Assembly (NCBI GenBank): GCA_029252045.1
Contig: JAQXCD010000051.1
Coordinates: 1 to 64,000, forward strand
DNA from: Sulfitobacter sp.
GTDB taxonomy: Bacteria > Pseudomonadota > Alphaproteobacteria > Rhodobacterales > Rhodobacteraceae
Direction: 5' to 3'
Length of the DNA: 64,000 nt
The position numbers and the translations under genes are program-made. The notes beneath the pieces are model-generated. The model had not been told where the DNA came from and did no database searches. It saw only the letters and a program-made list of their open reading frames with translations. Below, piece after piece: positions 53,735 through 61,251 of this stretch (the stretch's first letter is position 1; each line of letters starts with the position of its first letter).

Positions 53735-55200
53735 GCAAGACAGCAGCGATTATCGGCGGTGGCGTGATTGGCGGCGGTTGGGCCGCGCGATTTATGCTGA
53801 ACGGTTGGGATGTTCAGGTGTTTGACCCCGATCCACAAGCCGAGCGCAAGATCGGCGAAGTGCTGGCCAACGCGCGCAGCTCGCTGCCCGGTCTGACAGA
53901 TGTGGCGCTGCCCGCAGCGGGCAAGCTGACGTTTCACGCAACCATTGCCGAGGCTGTCGCAGGTGCGGACTGGATTCAGGAAAGCGTGCCCGAGCGGCTG
54001 GACATCAAGCACAAGACCTTTGCCGAAGTGCAGGCGGCTTGCAGCGCGGATGCGGTGATCGGCTCGTCCACCTCCGGTTTTAAACCGTCCGAATTGCAGC
54101 AAGGGGCGGCGCGGCCCGAACAGATCATGGTCGCGCATCCGTTTAACCCTGTGTACCTGCTGCCGCTGGTGGAACTGGTTGCGGTTGGTGCAGATCCGGT
54201 GCTGGTGGAAAAGGCCAAGGGCCTGCTGGAATCCATCGGGATGTACCCGCTGCACCTGAAAAAAGAGATCGACGCCCATGTGGCTGACCGCTTTCTTGAG
54301 GCCGTATGGCGCGAGGCGTTGTGGCTGGTCAAAGACGGTATCGCCACCACGGAAGAGATTGATAACGCGATCCGCTACGGCTTTGGCATCCGCTGGGCGC
54401 AGATGGGGCTGTTCGAGACCTACCGCGTGGCAGGCGGCGAAGCGGGGATGAAGCACTTTATGGCGCAGTTTGGGCCTTGCCTGAAATGGCCGTGGACCAA
54501 GTTGATGGATGTGCCCGACTTCACGGACGAACTGGTAGACCTGATCGCGGGCCAGTCTGACGCGCAATCCGGCATGCATTCGATCCGCGAGCTGGAGCGG
54601 ATCCGGGATAACAATCTGGTCACCATGATGCGCGGGCTGAAGACGCAGAACTGGGGGGCGGGTGCCTTGCTGAACGCGCAAGAGGCCCAGATGCGCAAAG
54701 GCACGGTGCACGGCGCTGTTGCGGCTGATCTGCCGGCGGATGCGCTGGTGGAGACGGCGCACCGGACGGTGCCGCTGGATTGGACCGACTATAACGGCCA
54801 CATGACGGAATCGCGTTATTTGCAGGCGTTTGCCGATGCGACCGACCGCTTTATGGCGATCATTGGCTGTGACGCGGCATATATCAGCTCGGGTGGGAGC
54901 TATTTCACCGCCGAGACGCATATCCGTCATATCGACGAGGTGCATGCCGGCACTGTGATCACTATCCGCACGCGGGTTGTGATGGGAGAGGGCAAGAAGA
55001 TGCACCTGTTCCACGAGATGTCGGACGGCGAGCGTCTGCTGGCCACGGGCGAGCATTTCCTGCTGCATGTCAGTCTGGAGAGCCGCAAGCCCACGCCCCC
55101 TGCGGCGCATATTGAGGCGGCATTGGTTCGTTTCGCGCAAGGGCACGCAGGATTGCCCCTGCCGGACGGCATCGGCCGTGCCATTGGTGCACCGCGATGA
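53731..55200 (+). CDS. cdhA: Carnitine 3-dehydrogenase fused to a thioesterase domain
   Basis: The 489-residue protein has a 3-hydroxyacyl-CoA-dehydrogenase-like half: Rossmann IIGGGVIGGGWAARFML, IGSSTSGFKPSEL, HPFNPVYLLPLVELVAVG and a catalytic His/Glu pair. From about residue 345 it has a hot-dog thioesterase (PLDWTDYNGHMTESRYLQAF). Carnitine 3-dehydrogenase oxidises L-carnitine with NAD to 3-dehydrocarnitine. The fused thioesterase would hydrolyse betainyl-CoA to glycine betaine, completing the pathway with the upstream BKACE enzyme. Genes on both sides overlap by 4 bases, so the operon is tightly coupled. Confidence 0.9.
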   Translation: MSKTAAIIGGGVIGGGWAARFMLNGWDVQVFDPDPQAERKIGEVLANARSSLPGLTDVALPAAGKLTFHATIAEAVAGADWIQESVPERLDIKHKTFAEVQAACSADAVIGSSTSGFKPSELQQGAARPEQIMVAHPFNPVYLLPLVELVAVGADPVLVEKAKGLLESIGMYPLHLKKEIDAHVADRFLEAVWREALWLVKDGIATTEEIDNAIRYGFGIRWAQMGLFETYRVAGGEAGMKHFMAQFGPCLKWPWTKLMDVPDFTDELVDLIAGQSDAQSGMHSIRELERIRDNNLVTMMRGLKTQNWGAGALLNAQEAQMRKGTVHGAVAADLPADALVETAHRTVPLDWTDYNGHMTESRYLQAFADATDRFMAIIGCDAAYISSGGSYFTAETHIRHIDEVHAGTVITIRTRVVMGEGKKMHLFHEMSDGERLLATGEHFLLHVSLESRKPTPPAAHIEAALVRFAQGHAGLPLPDGIGRAIGAPR

Positions 55201-55943
55201 AAACCGTCCTGATCACAGCGGGTGCGTCAGGTATCGGGCGCGCCATGGGAGAGGCCTTCGAGGCGGCTGGCCATCAGGTCTGGGTGACGGACGTGGACGA
55301 CGGCGCACTGGCTGCCCTGCCGAAGACATGGCAAAGCCGCAAGGCGGACGCCGTGGATGAGGCCGCGATGGCGCAGATCATCGCAGAGATGGGGCAGGTG
55401 GATGTGCTCTGTGCCAATGCGGGCATTGCCGGGCCTACCGCATTGATCGAAAATATAGCACTGGATGACTGGCGCGCCTGCGTCAGCGTCAATCTGGAGG
55501 GCGCGTTTCTGGCGGCCAAACATGCCGCACCGGTGATGAAGGCGGCAGGGCGCGGGGCGGTCATCCTCACGTCGTCCACGGCAGGCCTTTACGGCTATCC
55601 CAACCGCGCGCCCTATGCGGCGGCAAAATGGGCGGTGATCGGTCTGATGAAAACACTGGCGATGGAGCTGGGACCGTTTGGCATCCGCGCCAATGCCATT
55701 TGTCCGGGTTCTGTAGAAGGCGCGCGGATGGAGGGTGTGCTGGCGCGCGAGGCGGCTGCCAAGGGCATGACCCGTGATCAGGTCTATGACGGCTATGCGG
55801 CGGGCACCTCCATGCGCCGGTTTGTCGAGGCGGTGGATGTCGCCAATATGGCTGTTTTCCTTGGCTCGGATGCGGCGCGGTTGGTGTCGGGGCAGGTGAT
55901 TGCAGTGGACGGACATACCGAAAACCCCGACCCGAAAGTTTAG
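55197..55943 (+). CDS. SDR-family oxidoreductase of the carnitine operon
   Basis: The 248-residue protein has the classical short-chain dehydrogenase motifs TAGASGIGRAM (cofactor), NAG in CANAGIAGPTA, and the catalytic S-Y-K set in TSSTAGLYGYPNRAPYAAAKWAV. It starts within the stop of the carnitine dehydrogenase gene (ATGA) and is the last gene of the operon. The likely role is reduction or oxidation of a carnitine-derived hydroxy compound, or D-carnitine or ketone handling; the substrate is not determined. Confidence 0.87.
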   Translation: MKTVLITAGASGIGRAMGEAFEAAGHQVWVTDVDDGALAALPKTWQSRKADAVDEAAMAQIIAEMGQVDVLCANAGIAGPTALIENIALDDWRACVSVNLEGAFLAAKHAAPVMKAAGRGAVILTSSTAGLYGYPNRAPYAAAKWAVIGLMKTLAMELGPFGIRANAICPGSVEGARMEGVLAREAAAKGMTRDQVYDGYAAGTSMRRFVEAVDVANMAVFLGSDAARLVSGQVIAVDGHTENPDPKV

Positions 55944-56037
55944 CCAAAGCGGACCGAAATTATTCTTGCGCGGTGGGCAGGCCGTTGACATGATAGCGCC
56001 AACCGCTGCGTGCGGACCCCCAAAGCAAAGGTTCAAG

Positions 56038-56967
56038 ATGTCCCGCGGTGCGGCTCGGATTTTGTCACGTCTGCACGCGGTTTCGCGTTGGGATTGGCCA
56101 ACGGTTGGACTGACTGTCGGTGTCATCATGGTATGGGCTATTGCGTTGTTGCTGCCTTCGGGGTGGGGGGGCGTCTCGTTTATCCTATTGGTGCTGGCGC
56201 TGACGCTGCACAGCTCGCTCACCCATGAATATCTGCATGGGCACCCTTTTGGGCATGCCCCGTCCGAGACGATGTTGGGCCTGTGGCAGCCGGGGCTTTT
56301 TGTGCCCTATCTGCGGTTTAAGCGCACCCATCTGGCGCATCATATGGATGCCAATCTGACGGACCCTTATGACGATCCGGAGAGCAACTATCTGGACCCC
56401 GATGTCTGGCATCGCCTGCCACGCTGGAAGCATAGATTGCTGTACATGAACAATACGCTGGCGGGTCGCGTCGCGATGGGAACGTTGATCGGGATGGTGT
56501 CGTTTATCCGCAGTGACATTGCTGCTGCACGCGGGGGGCAGCGGGTGATTGTCACAGACTGGTTGGCGCATATTCCGGGTACCGTGCTGACGCTCTGGGC
56601 TGTAGTCGCGTCCGGCACTAGCCTTTGGATGTATCTAGGGGCCTGCTATGTCGCGATGTCTGTCTTGAAGATCCGGACCTTTCTGGAGCATCAGGCGCAT
56701 GACCGCGTATCAGGGCGGACAGCCATTGTGGAAGATCGCGGAATCTTGGGGTTCTTGTTTCTTAACAATAACCTGCATGTCGTCCACCACATGCACCCCA
56801 CCGTGGCGTGGTACAAGCTCTGGGCGATATATCGTGCCAAGCGCGAGCGGTATGTGACCCGCAACGGGGGGTATGTTCTGGCGTCTTATGGCACCGTGTT
56901 CCGCAGATATATGTGGCGCGGTAAGGACCATGTTGCACATCCGCTCTGGCATAAGCCTACGGATTAA
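56038..56967 (+). CDS. Membrane-bound fatty acid desaturase family protein
   Basis: The 309-residue protein has hydrophobic helices and the three His boxes of membrane di-iron desaturases and hydroxylases: HEYLHGH (residues about 67-73), HLAHH (about 99-103), and HVVHH (about 250-254). These ligate two irons. It would introduce a double bond or hydroxyl into lipids, carotenoids or similar. The start at 56038 lies after CAAAGG. It overlaps the EamA gene by one base (TAATG), so the two are coupled. Substrate unknown. Confidence 0.85.
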   Translation: MSRGAARILSRLHAVSRWDWPTVGLTVGVIMVWAIALLLPSGWGGVSFILLVLALTLHSSLTHEYLHGHPFGHAPSETMLGLWQPGLFVPYLRFKRTHLAHHMDANLTDPYDDPESNYLDPDVWHRLPRWKHRLLYMNNTLAGRVAMGTLIGMVSFIRSDIAAARGGQRVIVTDWLAHIPGTVLTLWAVVASGTSLWMYLGACYVAMSVLKIRTFLEHQAHDRVSGRTAIVEDRGILGFLFLNNNLHVVHHMHPTVAWYKLWAIYRAKRERYVTRNGGYVLASYGTVFRRYMWRGKDHVAHPLWHKPTD

Positions 56968-57893
56968 TGCAGGTGGGGCGTATGGATATGCCTGAACTCT
57001 GGATCATTGTTACCTTTCTTGCCGCTGCGTTCCAGACGGTGCGATTTATGCTGCAAAAGGTATTGGCGACCTCGACCCTTAGTCCGGCGGGGGCGACTTT
57101 TTCGCGGTTTATCTATTCGGCTCCGTTTATCGCGCTGTTGCTGGTCATTTACATGCAGACCACCAACGCCAGTCTGCCTGCGCTGACAGCGCGGTTCTGG
57201 GGCTTCGGCCTGCTGGGTGGCACCGCGCAAATCCTCGCCACTGTCTGTGTTGTCGCCCTGTTCAAAGAGCGTAACTTTGCTGTCGGGATTACCTTCAAGA
57301 AGACCGAGGTGATCCAGACGGTGCTGGTGGGGGTGCTGTTGCTGGGTGAATTGGTCAGCTGGGGCGGGTTTGCTGCAATTGCATTGGGGCTGGTTGGTCT
57401 GTTGCTGCTGTCGGGTGGTAAGGAGGCGCGCGGCTTTCACCTGTCGGACCTGCGCAACCGTGCGACGGGCTTGGGTATTGCCAGCGGTATCCTGTTTGCG
57501 TTTTCTGCCGTCAGCTACCGCGGTGCATCCCTAACACTGGCCACGGACGATCCGCTGTTGCGGGCAGGTGTGACCTTGATGGCTGTGGTGATGATGCAAA
57601 CGGTCATTATGACCCTGTGGCTGGCCCTGCGCGAGAGCGGCGAGATGGCCCGCGTCTGGCGCGCACGGCGTGTGGCGATCTGGATCGGCCTGACCTCCAT
57701 GGGCGGCTCATTATGCTGGTTTATCGCCTTTACGTTGCAAAACGCGGCCTACGTCAAAGCCTTGGGTCAGGTTGAGCTGATCCTGAGTGTCATTGCCTCA
57801 ACGCTGTTTTTCAAAGAAAAGATCACCCTGCGCGAAGCCATTGGTATGGCAATCCTTGTTGCGTCGATCCTGCTGCTGATCCTTGCGATCTAG
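56967..57893 (+). CDS. EamA/DMT-family permease
   Basis: The 308-residue protein has ten predicted membrane helices in two EamA repeats (about residues 8-140 and 165-305). Characteristic stretches are TVRFMLQKVLATSTLSPAGA and ERNFAVGITFKKTEVIQTVL in the first repeat, and AYVKALGQVELILSVIAST in the second. DMT carriers export amino acids, metabolites or drugs. The first codon is either 56967 (ATG overlapping the previous stop) or an internal ATG at 56982 or 56988, of which the last is best spaced from AGGTGGGG. It shares its stop with the convergent NUDIX gene (CTAG). Confidence 0.82.
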   Translation: MQVGRMDMPELWIIVTFLAAAFQTVRFMLQKVLATSTLSPAGATFSRFIYSAPFIALLLVIYMQTTNASLPALTARFWGFGLLGGTAQILATVCVVALFKERNFAVGITFKKTEVIQTVLVGVLLLGELVSWGGFAAIALGLVGLLLLSGGKEARGFHLSDLRNRATGLGIASGILFAFSAVSYRGASLTLATDDPLLRAGVTLMAVVMMQTVIMTLWLALRESGEMARVWRARRVAIWIGLTSMGGSLCWFIAFTLQNAAYVKALGQVELILSVIASTLFFKEKITLREAIGMAILVASILLLILAI

Positions 57894-58597
57894 TCTTTTC
57901 CGGCATAGGCGCGCGCGTTACCTTTGAGGCGCAAGAACAGACTCTCTTCATCGTTGTTTTTGAAATAGGGTACGGATTCAGGGGCGTTCAGATCACGGGC
58001 GCGGGCTTCGACCTCGGCCAGGACCACTTCGGTGATGAAAGGCATGTCAAAGCTGCGGGCCTCCGTTAGCGGAATCCACTGTAGGTGCGAAAGCTCGTCA
58101 CAGGCGGCATCGAAGTTGTCGGGGTCGCTGGCGATATCATCCACATCCACTAGAAAGAAGCGCGCATCAAAGCGCCGTGTGCGGCCCGGAGGGGTTAGGG
58201 CGCGGAAAACAAACTGTAGCGGCTCGGCGTGGGGCAGGTGACCCGTGGCGGCGAAGGTTTCCCAATCGGCGGGGATATCGCCCGTCCACTCACCTTTGCG
58301 CCCCAGAATAAGGCCGGTTTCCTCCCAAAGTTCGCGCACGGCGGCGACAGGGATGGCATGGGCCAGCGCGGGGTCGATATCTTCGCCGATGCGCGCGGCG
58401 CATTGCTCGGTCAGGGTGGTTGCCAGCGGAACCTTGGCATCAGCGGCGTCTACTGCGCCCCCCGGAAAGACAAATTTGTTGGGCATAAAGGCTGCTTTTG
58501 CGCCCCGCTGGCCCATCAGGATCGAGGGAGATGTCATCCGGTCACGGATCACAATCACCGTGGCCGCGTTGCGGATCGCCGTTTTATCAACCGTCAT
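57890..58597 (-). CDS. NUDIX hydrolase
   Basis: The 235-residue protein has an atypical Nudix box, with PGGAVDAADAKVPLATT widely separated from AAVRELWEETGLILG; the REx2EExG part keeps the metal-binding Glu residues. It starts with ATVIVIRDRMTSPSILMGQR and ends near LFLRLKGNARAYAGKD. The insert between the box parts is about 40 residues. Such proteins hydrolyse nucleoside diphosphate-linked compounds, for example CoA or ADP-ribose. Its stop and the EamA stop share the sequence CTAG. It is followed by the DUF983 gene upstream in the same orientation. Confidence 0.85.
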   Translation of the reverse strand: MTVDKTAIRNAATVIVIRDRMTSPSILMGQRGAKAAFMPNKFVFPGGAVDAADAKVPLATTLTEQCAARIGEDIDPALAHAIPVAAVRELWEETGLILGRKGEWTGDIPADWETFAATGHLPHAEPLQFVFRALTPPGRTRRFDARFFLVDVDDIASDPDNFDAACDELSHLQWIPLTEARSFDMPFITEVVLAEVEARARDLNAPESVPYFKNNDEESLFLRLKGNARAYAGKD

Positions 58598-58623
58598 CAG
58601 GCCCTCATGCTGTCAGGGGCCGG

Positions 58624-59043
58624 TCAGGTGCTGCGTGCAAAGCCGCCCATTTCCTTGGCCCATTGGAAGCCGATCATGGCCCCTTTCAATCTGGGCAGAA
58701 GGTAGAGGGACAATGCAACGGTGCCAACTGCAAAGATGGTGAAAAGGACAATTGGTTCCGGACGGAATTGCACAAAGACCACATGCAGCAAGGGGGCCAT
58801 CAGGTGACCGACCAGCAAAATCGTAAGATAGGCAGGGCCGTCATCGGCGCGGTGGTGTTTGAATTCCTGCTCGCAAACTGTGCAGTGGTCGTGGACCTTG
58901 AGATAGCCTAACAGCAGCGGGCCTGCGCCACAGTTCGGGCACTTCCGGCGCCAGCCGCGCAACATGGCGGGCATGCGTGGCCGCTCGGCCTGTGTGCTGG
59001 CTACATCTGTGGGCATGCTTGTCTGTGCGGCAGTATGGGGCAT
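58624..59043 (-). CDS. DUF983 membrane protein
   Basis: The 139-residue protein has two CxxC-type pairs near the start (KCPNCGAGPLL and DHCTVCEQEF), likely binding zinc. Two membrane helices follow (YLTILLVGHLMAPLLHVVFV and IVLFTIFAVGTVALSLYLLP). This is the DUF983 architecture; function is not established. The N-terminal start could be 59043 or later ATGs. It lies 26 bases upstream of the NUDIX gene on the same strand, and these two often occur together in alphaproteobacteria. Its region is divergent from the EF-hand gene. Confidence 0.84.
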   Translation of the reverse strand: MPHTAAQTSMPTDVASTQAERPRMPAMLRGWRRKCPNCGAGPLLLGYLKVHDHCTVCEQEFKHHRADDGPAYLTILLVGHLMAPLLHVVFVQFRPEPIVLFTIFAVGTVALSLYLLPRLKGAMIGFQWAKEMGGFARST

Positions 59044-59237
59044 CTGGATATCCTGAACGTGATCTAGCGTTCTGAATGCGCCAGGGGGAGGCAAAAAGAA
59101 AGGTGGCGATTTGTCTCAACCGAGGGGGCGCGCAATTTTTTTGTGCTTTTTGCGACGGAGGGCTGGTGTGGCTGCGTATGACTTTCAACTGCACGGGAAA
59201 ACAACCTGAGGCAGGGAATGTAGAAACGGAGAACACC

Positions 59238-59783
59238 ATGTTTAAAGAAACATTCACCGCGCTGGCCATTGTTGCAGGTCTTGTTGCCACTGGCGCACAG
59301 GCGCGTGATGGCGATGACCGGATGCAGGAACGCTTTAGCCAGATCGACGTCAACAGTTACGGTCAGGTCACCACGGACGAGATGCGCGTACATGCAGCCG
59401 CCCGTTTTGCGGAAAATGATGCGGACGGCAATGGCGCACTGTCTCTGGATGAAATCACCAAAGGCATGCAGGGCAAGCATAAAGAGCGCCTGTTGAAGCG
59501 TTTTGACACCAATGGCGACGGCGCGCTGAGCGCTGAGGAACTTGCGGCGATGGACAACGACAAGGGCAACAGCCGTGCCGCCAAGCATTTCGAGCGGATG
59601 GATGCCGACAAGAGCGGGGATATTACGCTGGCGGAAATGGAAGGCCGGCGTGATCCGGCAAAAATGGTTGAAAAGCTGGACGCTGACAACAACGGCAGCC
59701 TTAGCCTTGAGGAGTTTTCAAAGGCGCGCGGTCATGGCAAACATGGGCACGGCAAACACAATAAGGACCGCAAGGCGGATTAA
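59238..59783 (+). CDS. Secreted EF-hand protein
   Basis: The 181-residue product has a signal peptide (LAIVAGLVATGAQA, cut near AQA-RDG) and five 12-residue EF-hand loops. The first (DVNSYGQVTTDE) is degenerate; the next four (DADGNGALSLDE, DTNGDGALSAEE, DADKSGDITLAE, DADNNGSLSLEE) match the D-x-D/N-x-D/S-G pattern well. It should bind calcium in the periplasm or outside the cell. The C-terminus is His/Lys-rich (HGKHGHGKHNKDRKAD), adding possible transition-metal binding. It lies 66 bases upstream of the sigma factor in the same direction, so it may belong to the same regulatory unit. Confidence 0.85.
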   Translation: MFKETFTALAIVAGLVATGAQARDGDDRMQERFSQIDVNSYGQVTTDEMRVHAAARFAENDADGNGALSLDEITKGMQGKHKERLLKRFDTNGDGALSAEELAAMDNDKGNSRAAKHFERMDADKSGDITLAEMEGRRDPAKMVEKLDADNNGSLSLEEFSKARGHGKHGHGKHNKDRKAD

Positions 59784-59849
59784 TTCTTAGAGCACCAACT
59801 CGTCCGGCCCTTGCCTGCGCAAGAGCCGGACGGCGAGCGGAAAGAGCCT

Positions 59850-60443
59850 GTGAAAGACACATACGATCATAGTGCTGCACGGGATGCGGATGCGGCGTTG
59901 CTGGCGCGTTATGCTGCCGGTGATGCTGCGGCTGCGCGGCTGTTGGCGGCGCGTTTGTCGCCGCGTGCTTATGCGCATGCGTACCGTGTGTTGGGGGACG
60001 GCGCCGAGGCCGAGGATGTGACGCAGGAAGCATTGCTGCGGCTGTGGAAACAGGCGGCAAACTGGGACGAGGGGCGCGCGCAGGCGTCAACCTGGCTCTA
60101 CCGTGTGGTGGCGAACCTGTGTACAGACAAGCTGCGCCAGCGCCGGACCGAGCCGCTGGATGATATTGACGCACCCGCCGATCCCGCGCCAAGTGCGGAG
60201 GCGCGGTTGCAAGACGGTGCGCGCCATGATGCGCTACAGGCGGCGCTGCTGCGCCTGCCCGAGCGGCAAAGGCAGGCCGTGATTTTGCGCCATATCGAAG
60301 GATTGGCCAACGGCGAGATTGCCGAGATACTGGACGTGGGCGTCGAGGCAGTGGAAAGCCTGACGGCGCGCGGGAAAAAGGCGCTGACGGCTGATCTGGC
60401 TGCGCAGCGCGATGCATTGGGGTATGATGATGACACAGCGTGA
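59850..60443 (+). CDS. ECF-type RNA polymerase sigma factor
   Basis: The 197-residue protein has sigma region 2 (YAHAYRVLGDGAEAEDVTQE, about residues 43-62, with the polymerase-contact helix) and region 4 (LPERQRQAVILRHIEGLANG and EILDVGVEAVESL, about 130-175). No region 1 or 3 is present, as expected for ECF sigma factors. I chose GTG at 59850 (after CGGAAAGAG); the frame extends to a TTG at 59811. It overlaps the next gene by 20 bases. It should direct RNA polymerase to stress or metal-response promoters, possibly its own. Confidence 0.9.
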   Translation: MKDTYDHSAARDADAALLARYAAGDAAAARLLAARLSPRAYAHAYRVLGDGAEAEDVTQEALLRLWKQAANWDEGRAQASTWLYRVVANLCTDKLRQRRTEPLDDIDAPADPAPSAEARLQDGARHDALQAALLRLPERQRQAVILRHIEGLANGEIAEILDVGVEAVESLTARGKKALTADLAAQRDALGYDDDTA

Positions 60444-60762
60444 CGCCTTTGATCTTGAAGCGGCCTTTGATGCGGCCTGTGCGGCACCGCCGCAGATGCC
60501 GGACGGTTTGTTGGCGCGGGTTGCGGAGGATGCGCAGGCCTATCAGCCACAGCCGCCTTTGTGGCGCCGGATTTTTGCTGCGGTGGGCGGTGCTGCGGGT
60601 GTGGGCGGTCTGGTGACTGCGACAGCTCTTGGCTTTTGGTTCGGGTTTACGCCACCGCAAACATCCGTTGACCCGCTGGTGCTGATTGGCGCGGTGGAGC
60701 TGGCGGCAGAGGATGACATGACGGACGTTCTGGCGTTCGGCTGGTACAGCGAAGAGGGATAG
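60424..60762 (+). CDS. Small membrane protein, probable anti-sigma factor
   Basis: The 112-residue protein starts MMMTQRDAFDLEAAFDAACA and has one membrane helix (about residues 50-72, IFAAVGGAAGVGGLVTATAL). A periplasmic tail of about 35 residues follows. The position directly after an ECF sigma gene, with a 20-base overlap, is that of anti-sigma factors, and the cytoplasmic N-terminus could bind the sigma factor. It lacks the zinc-binding HxxxCxxC motif of ZAS proteins. The start may be 60424, 60427 or 60430 (three ATG in a row). The name rests mainly on context. Confidence 0.7.
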   Translation: MMMTQRDAFDLEAAFDAACAAPPQMPDGLLARVAEDAQAYQPQPPLWRRIFAAVGGAAGVGGLVTATALGFWFGFTPPQTSVDPLVLIGAVELAAEDDMTDVLAFGWYSEEG

Positions 60763-60763
60763 A

Positions 60764-61228
60764 ATGATGACGGAAGCAGTGGGTAAAAGACGGTGGATGC
60801 CGATTGTGCTGACCTTGTCGCTGGCGGCCAACCTTGCGGTTGTAGCTGCGGTTGCGGGGGCGGCGTGGCGCCATAAGGGCGAAGAGCGCGGCGGCCCGCC
60901 TGTGGCGCGTGGGGGTGCGATTTACATGCAGGCGCTGCCGCGCGAGGTGCGGCATGATCTGCACAAGCAGCTGCGTGCAACCATGGCCGAGCGGCCGTCG
61001 ACTGAGGATATGTTAGTTGCATTGCGGCAAGAGCCGTTTGACCCTGCTGCTGCTGCCCGCGTGCTAGAGGCAGAGCGAGAAGCAGGTCTGCTGCGGCAGG
61101 ATAAGGCCAGCGGCGCGTGGCTCAGCTATATCACGGCGTTGAGTGTCTCGGAGCGGAACGCCTATGCTGACCGGCTGCAAGAGCTCAGTGAAAGGCGCAA
61201 CCAGCGCAAAGACAGAAAAGCGGATTGA
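60764..61228 (+). CDS. Periplasmic heavy-metal sensor (CnrX/Metal_resist type)
   Basis: The 154-residue protein has a short cytoplasmic N-terminus, a membrane anchor (VLTLSLAANLAVVAAVAGAA, residues about 15-34), and a mostly helical periplasmic domain rich in Arg, Glu and Ala. These features and its location match the Metal_resist/CnrX family, in which a membrane-anchored sensor works with an ECF sigma factor and its inhibitor. No clear His/Met cluster is seen for metal binding, so the ligand is uncertain. It starts one base after the preceding stop. The C-terminal six residues KDRKAD equal those of the EF-hand protein. Confidence 0.75.
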   Translation: MMTEAVGKRRWMPIVLTLSLAANLAVVAAVAGAAWRHKGEERGGPPVARGGAIYMQALPREVRHDLHKQLRATMAERPSTEDMLVALRQEPFDPAAAARVLEAEREAGLLRQDKASGAWLSYITALSVSERNAYADRLQELSERRNQRKDRKAD

Positions 61229-61251
61229 GGTTTGCGAAGCGTGCCTGCGGG

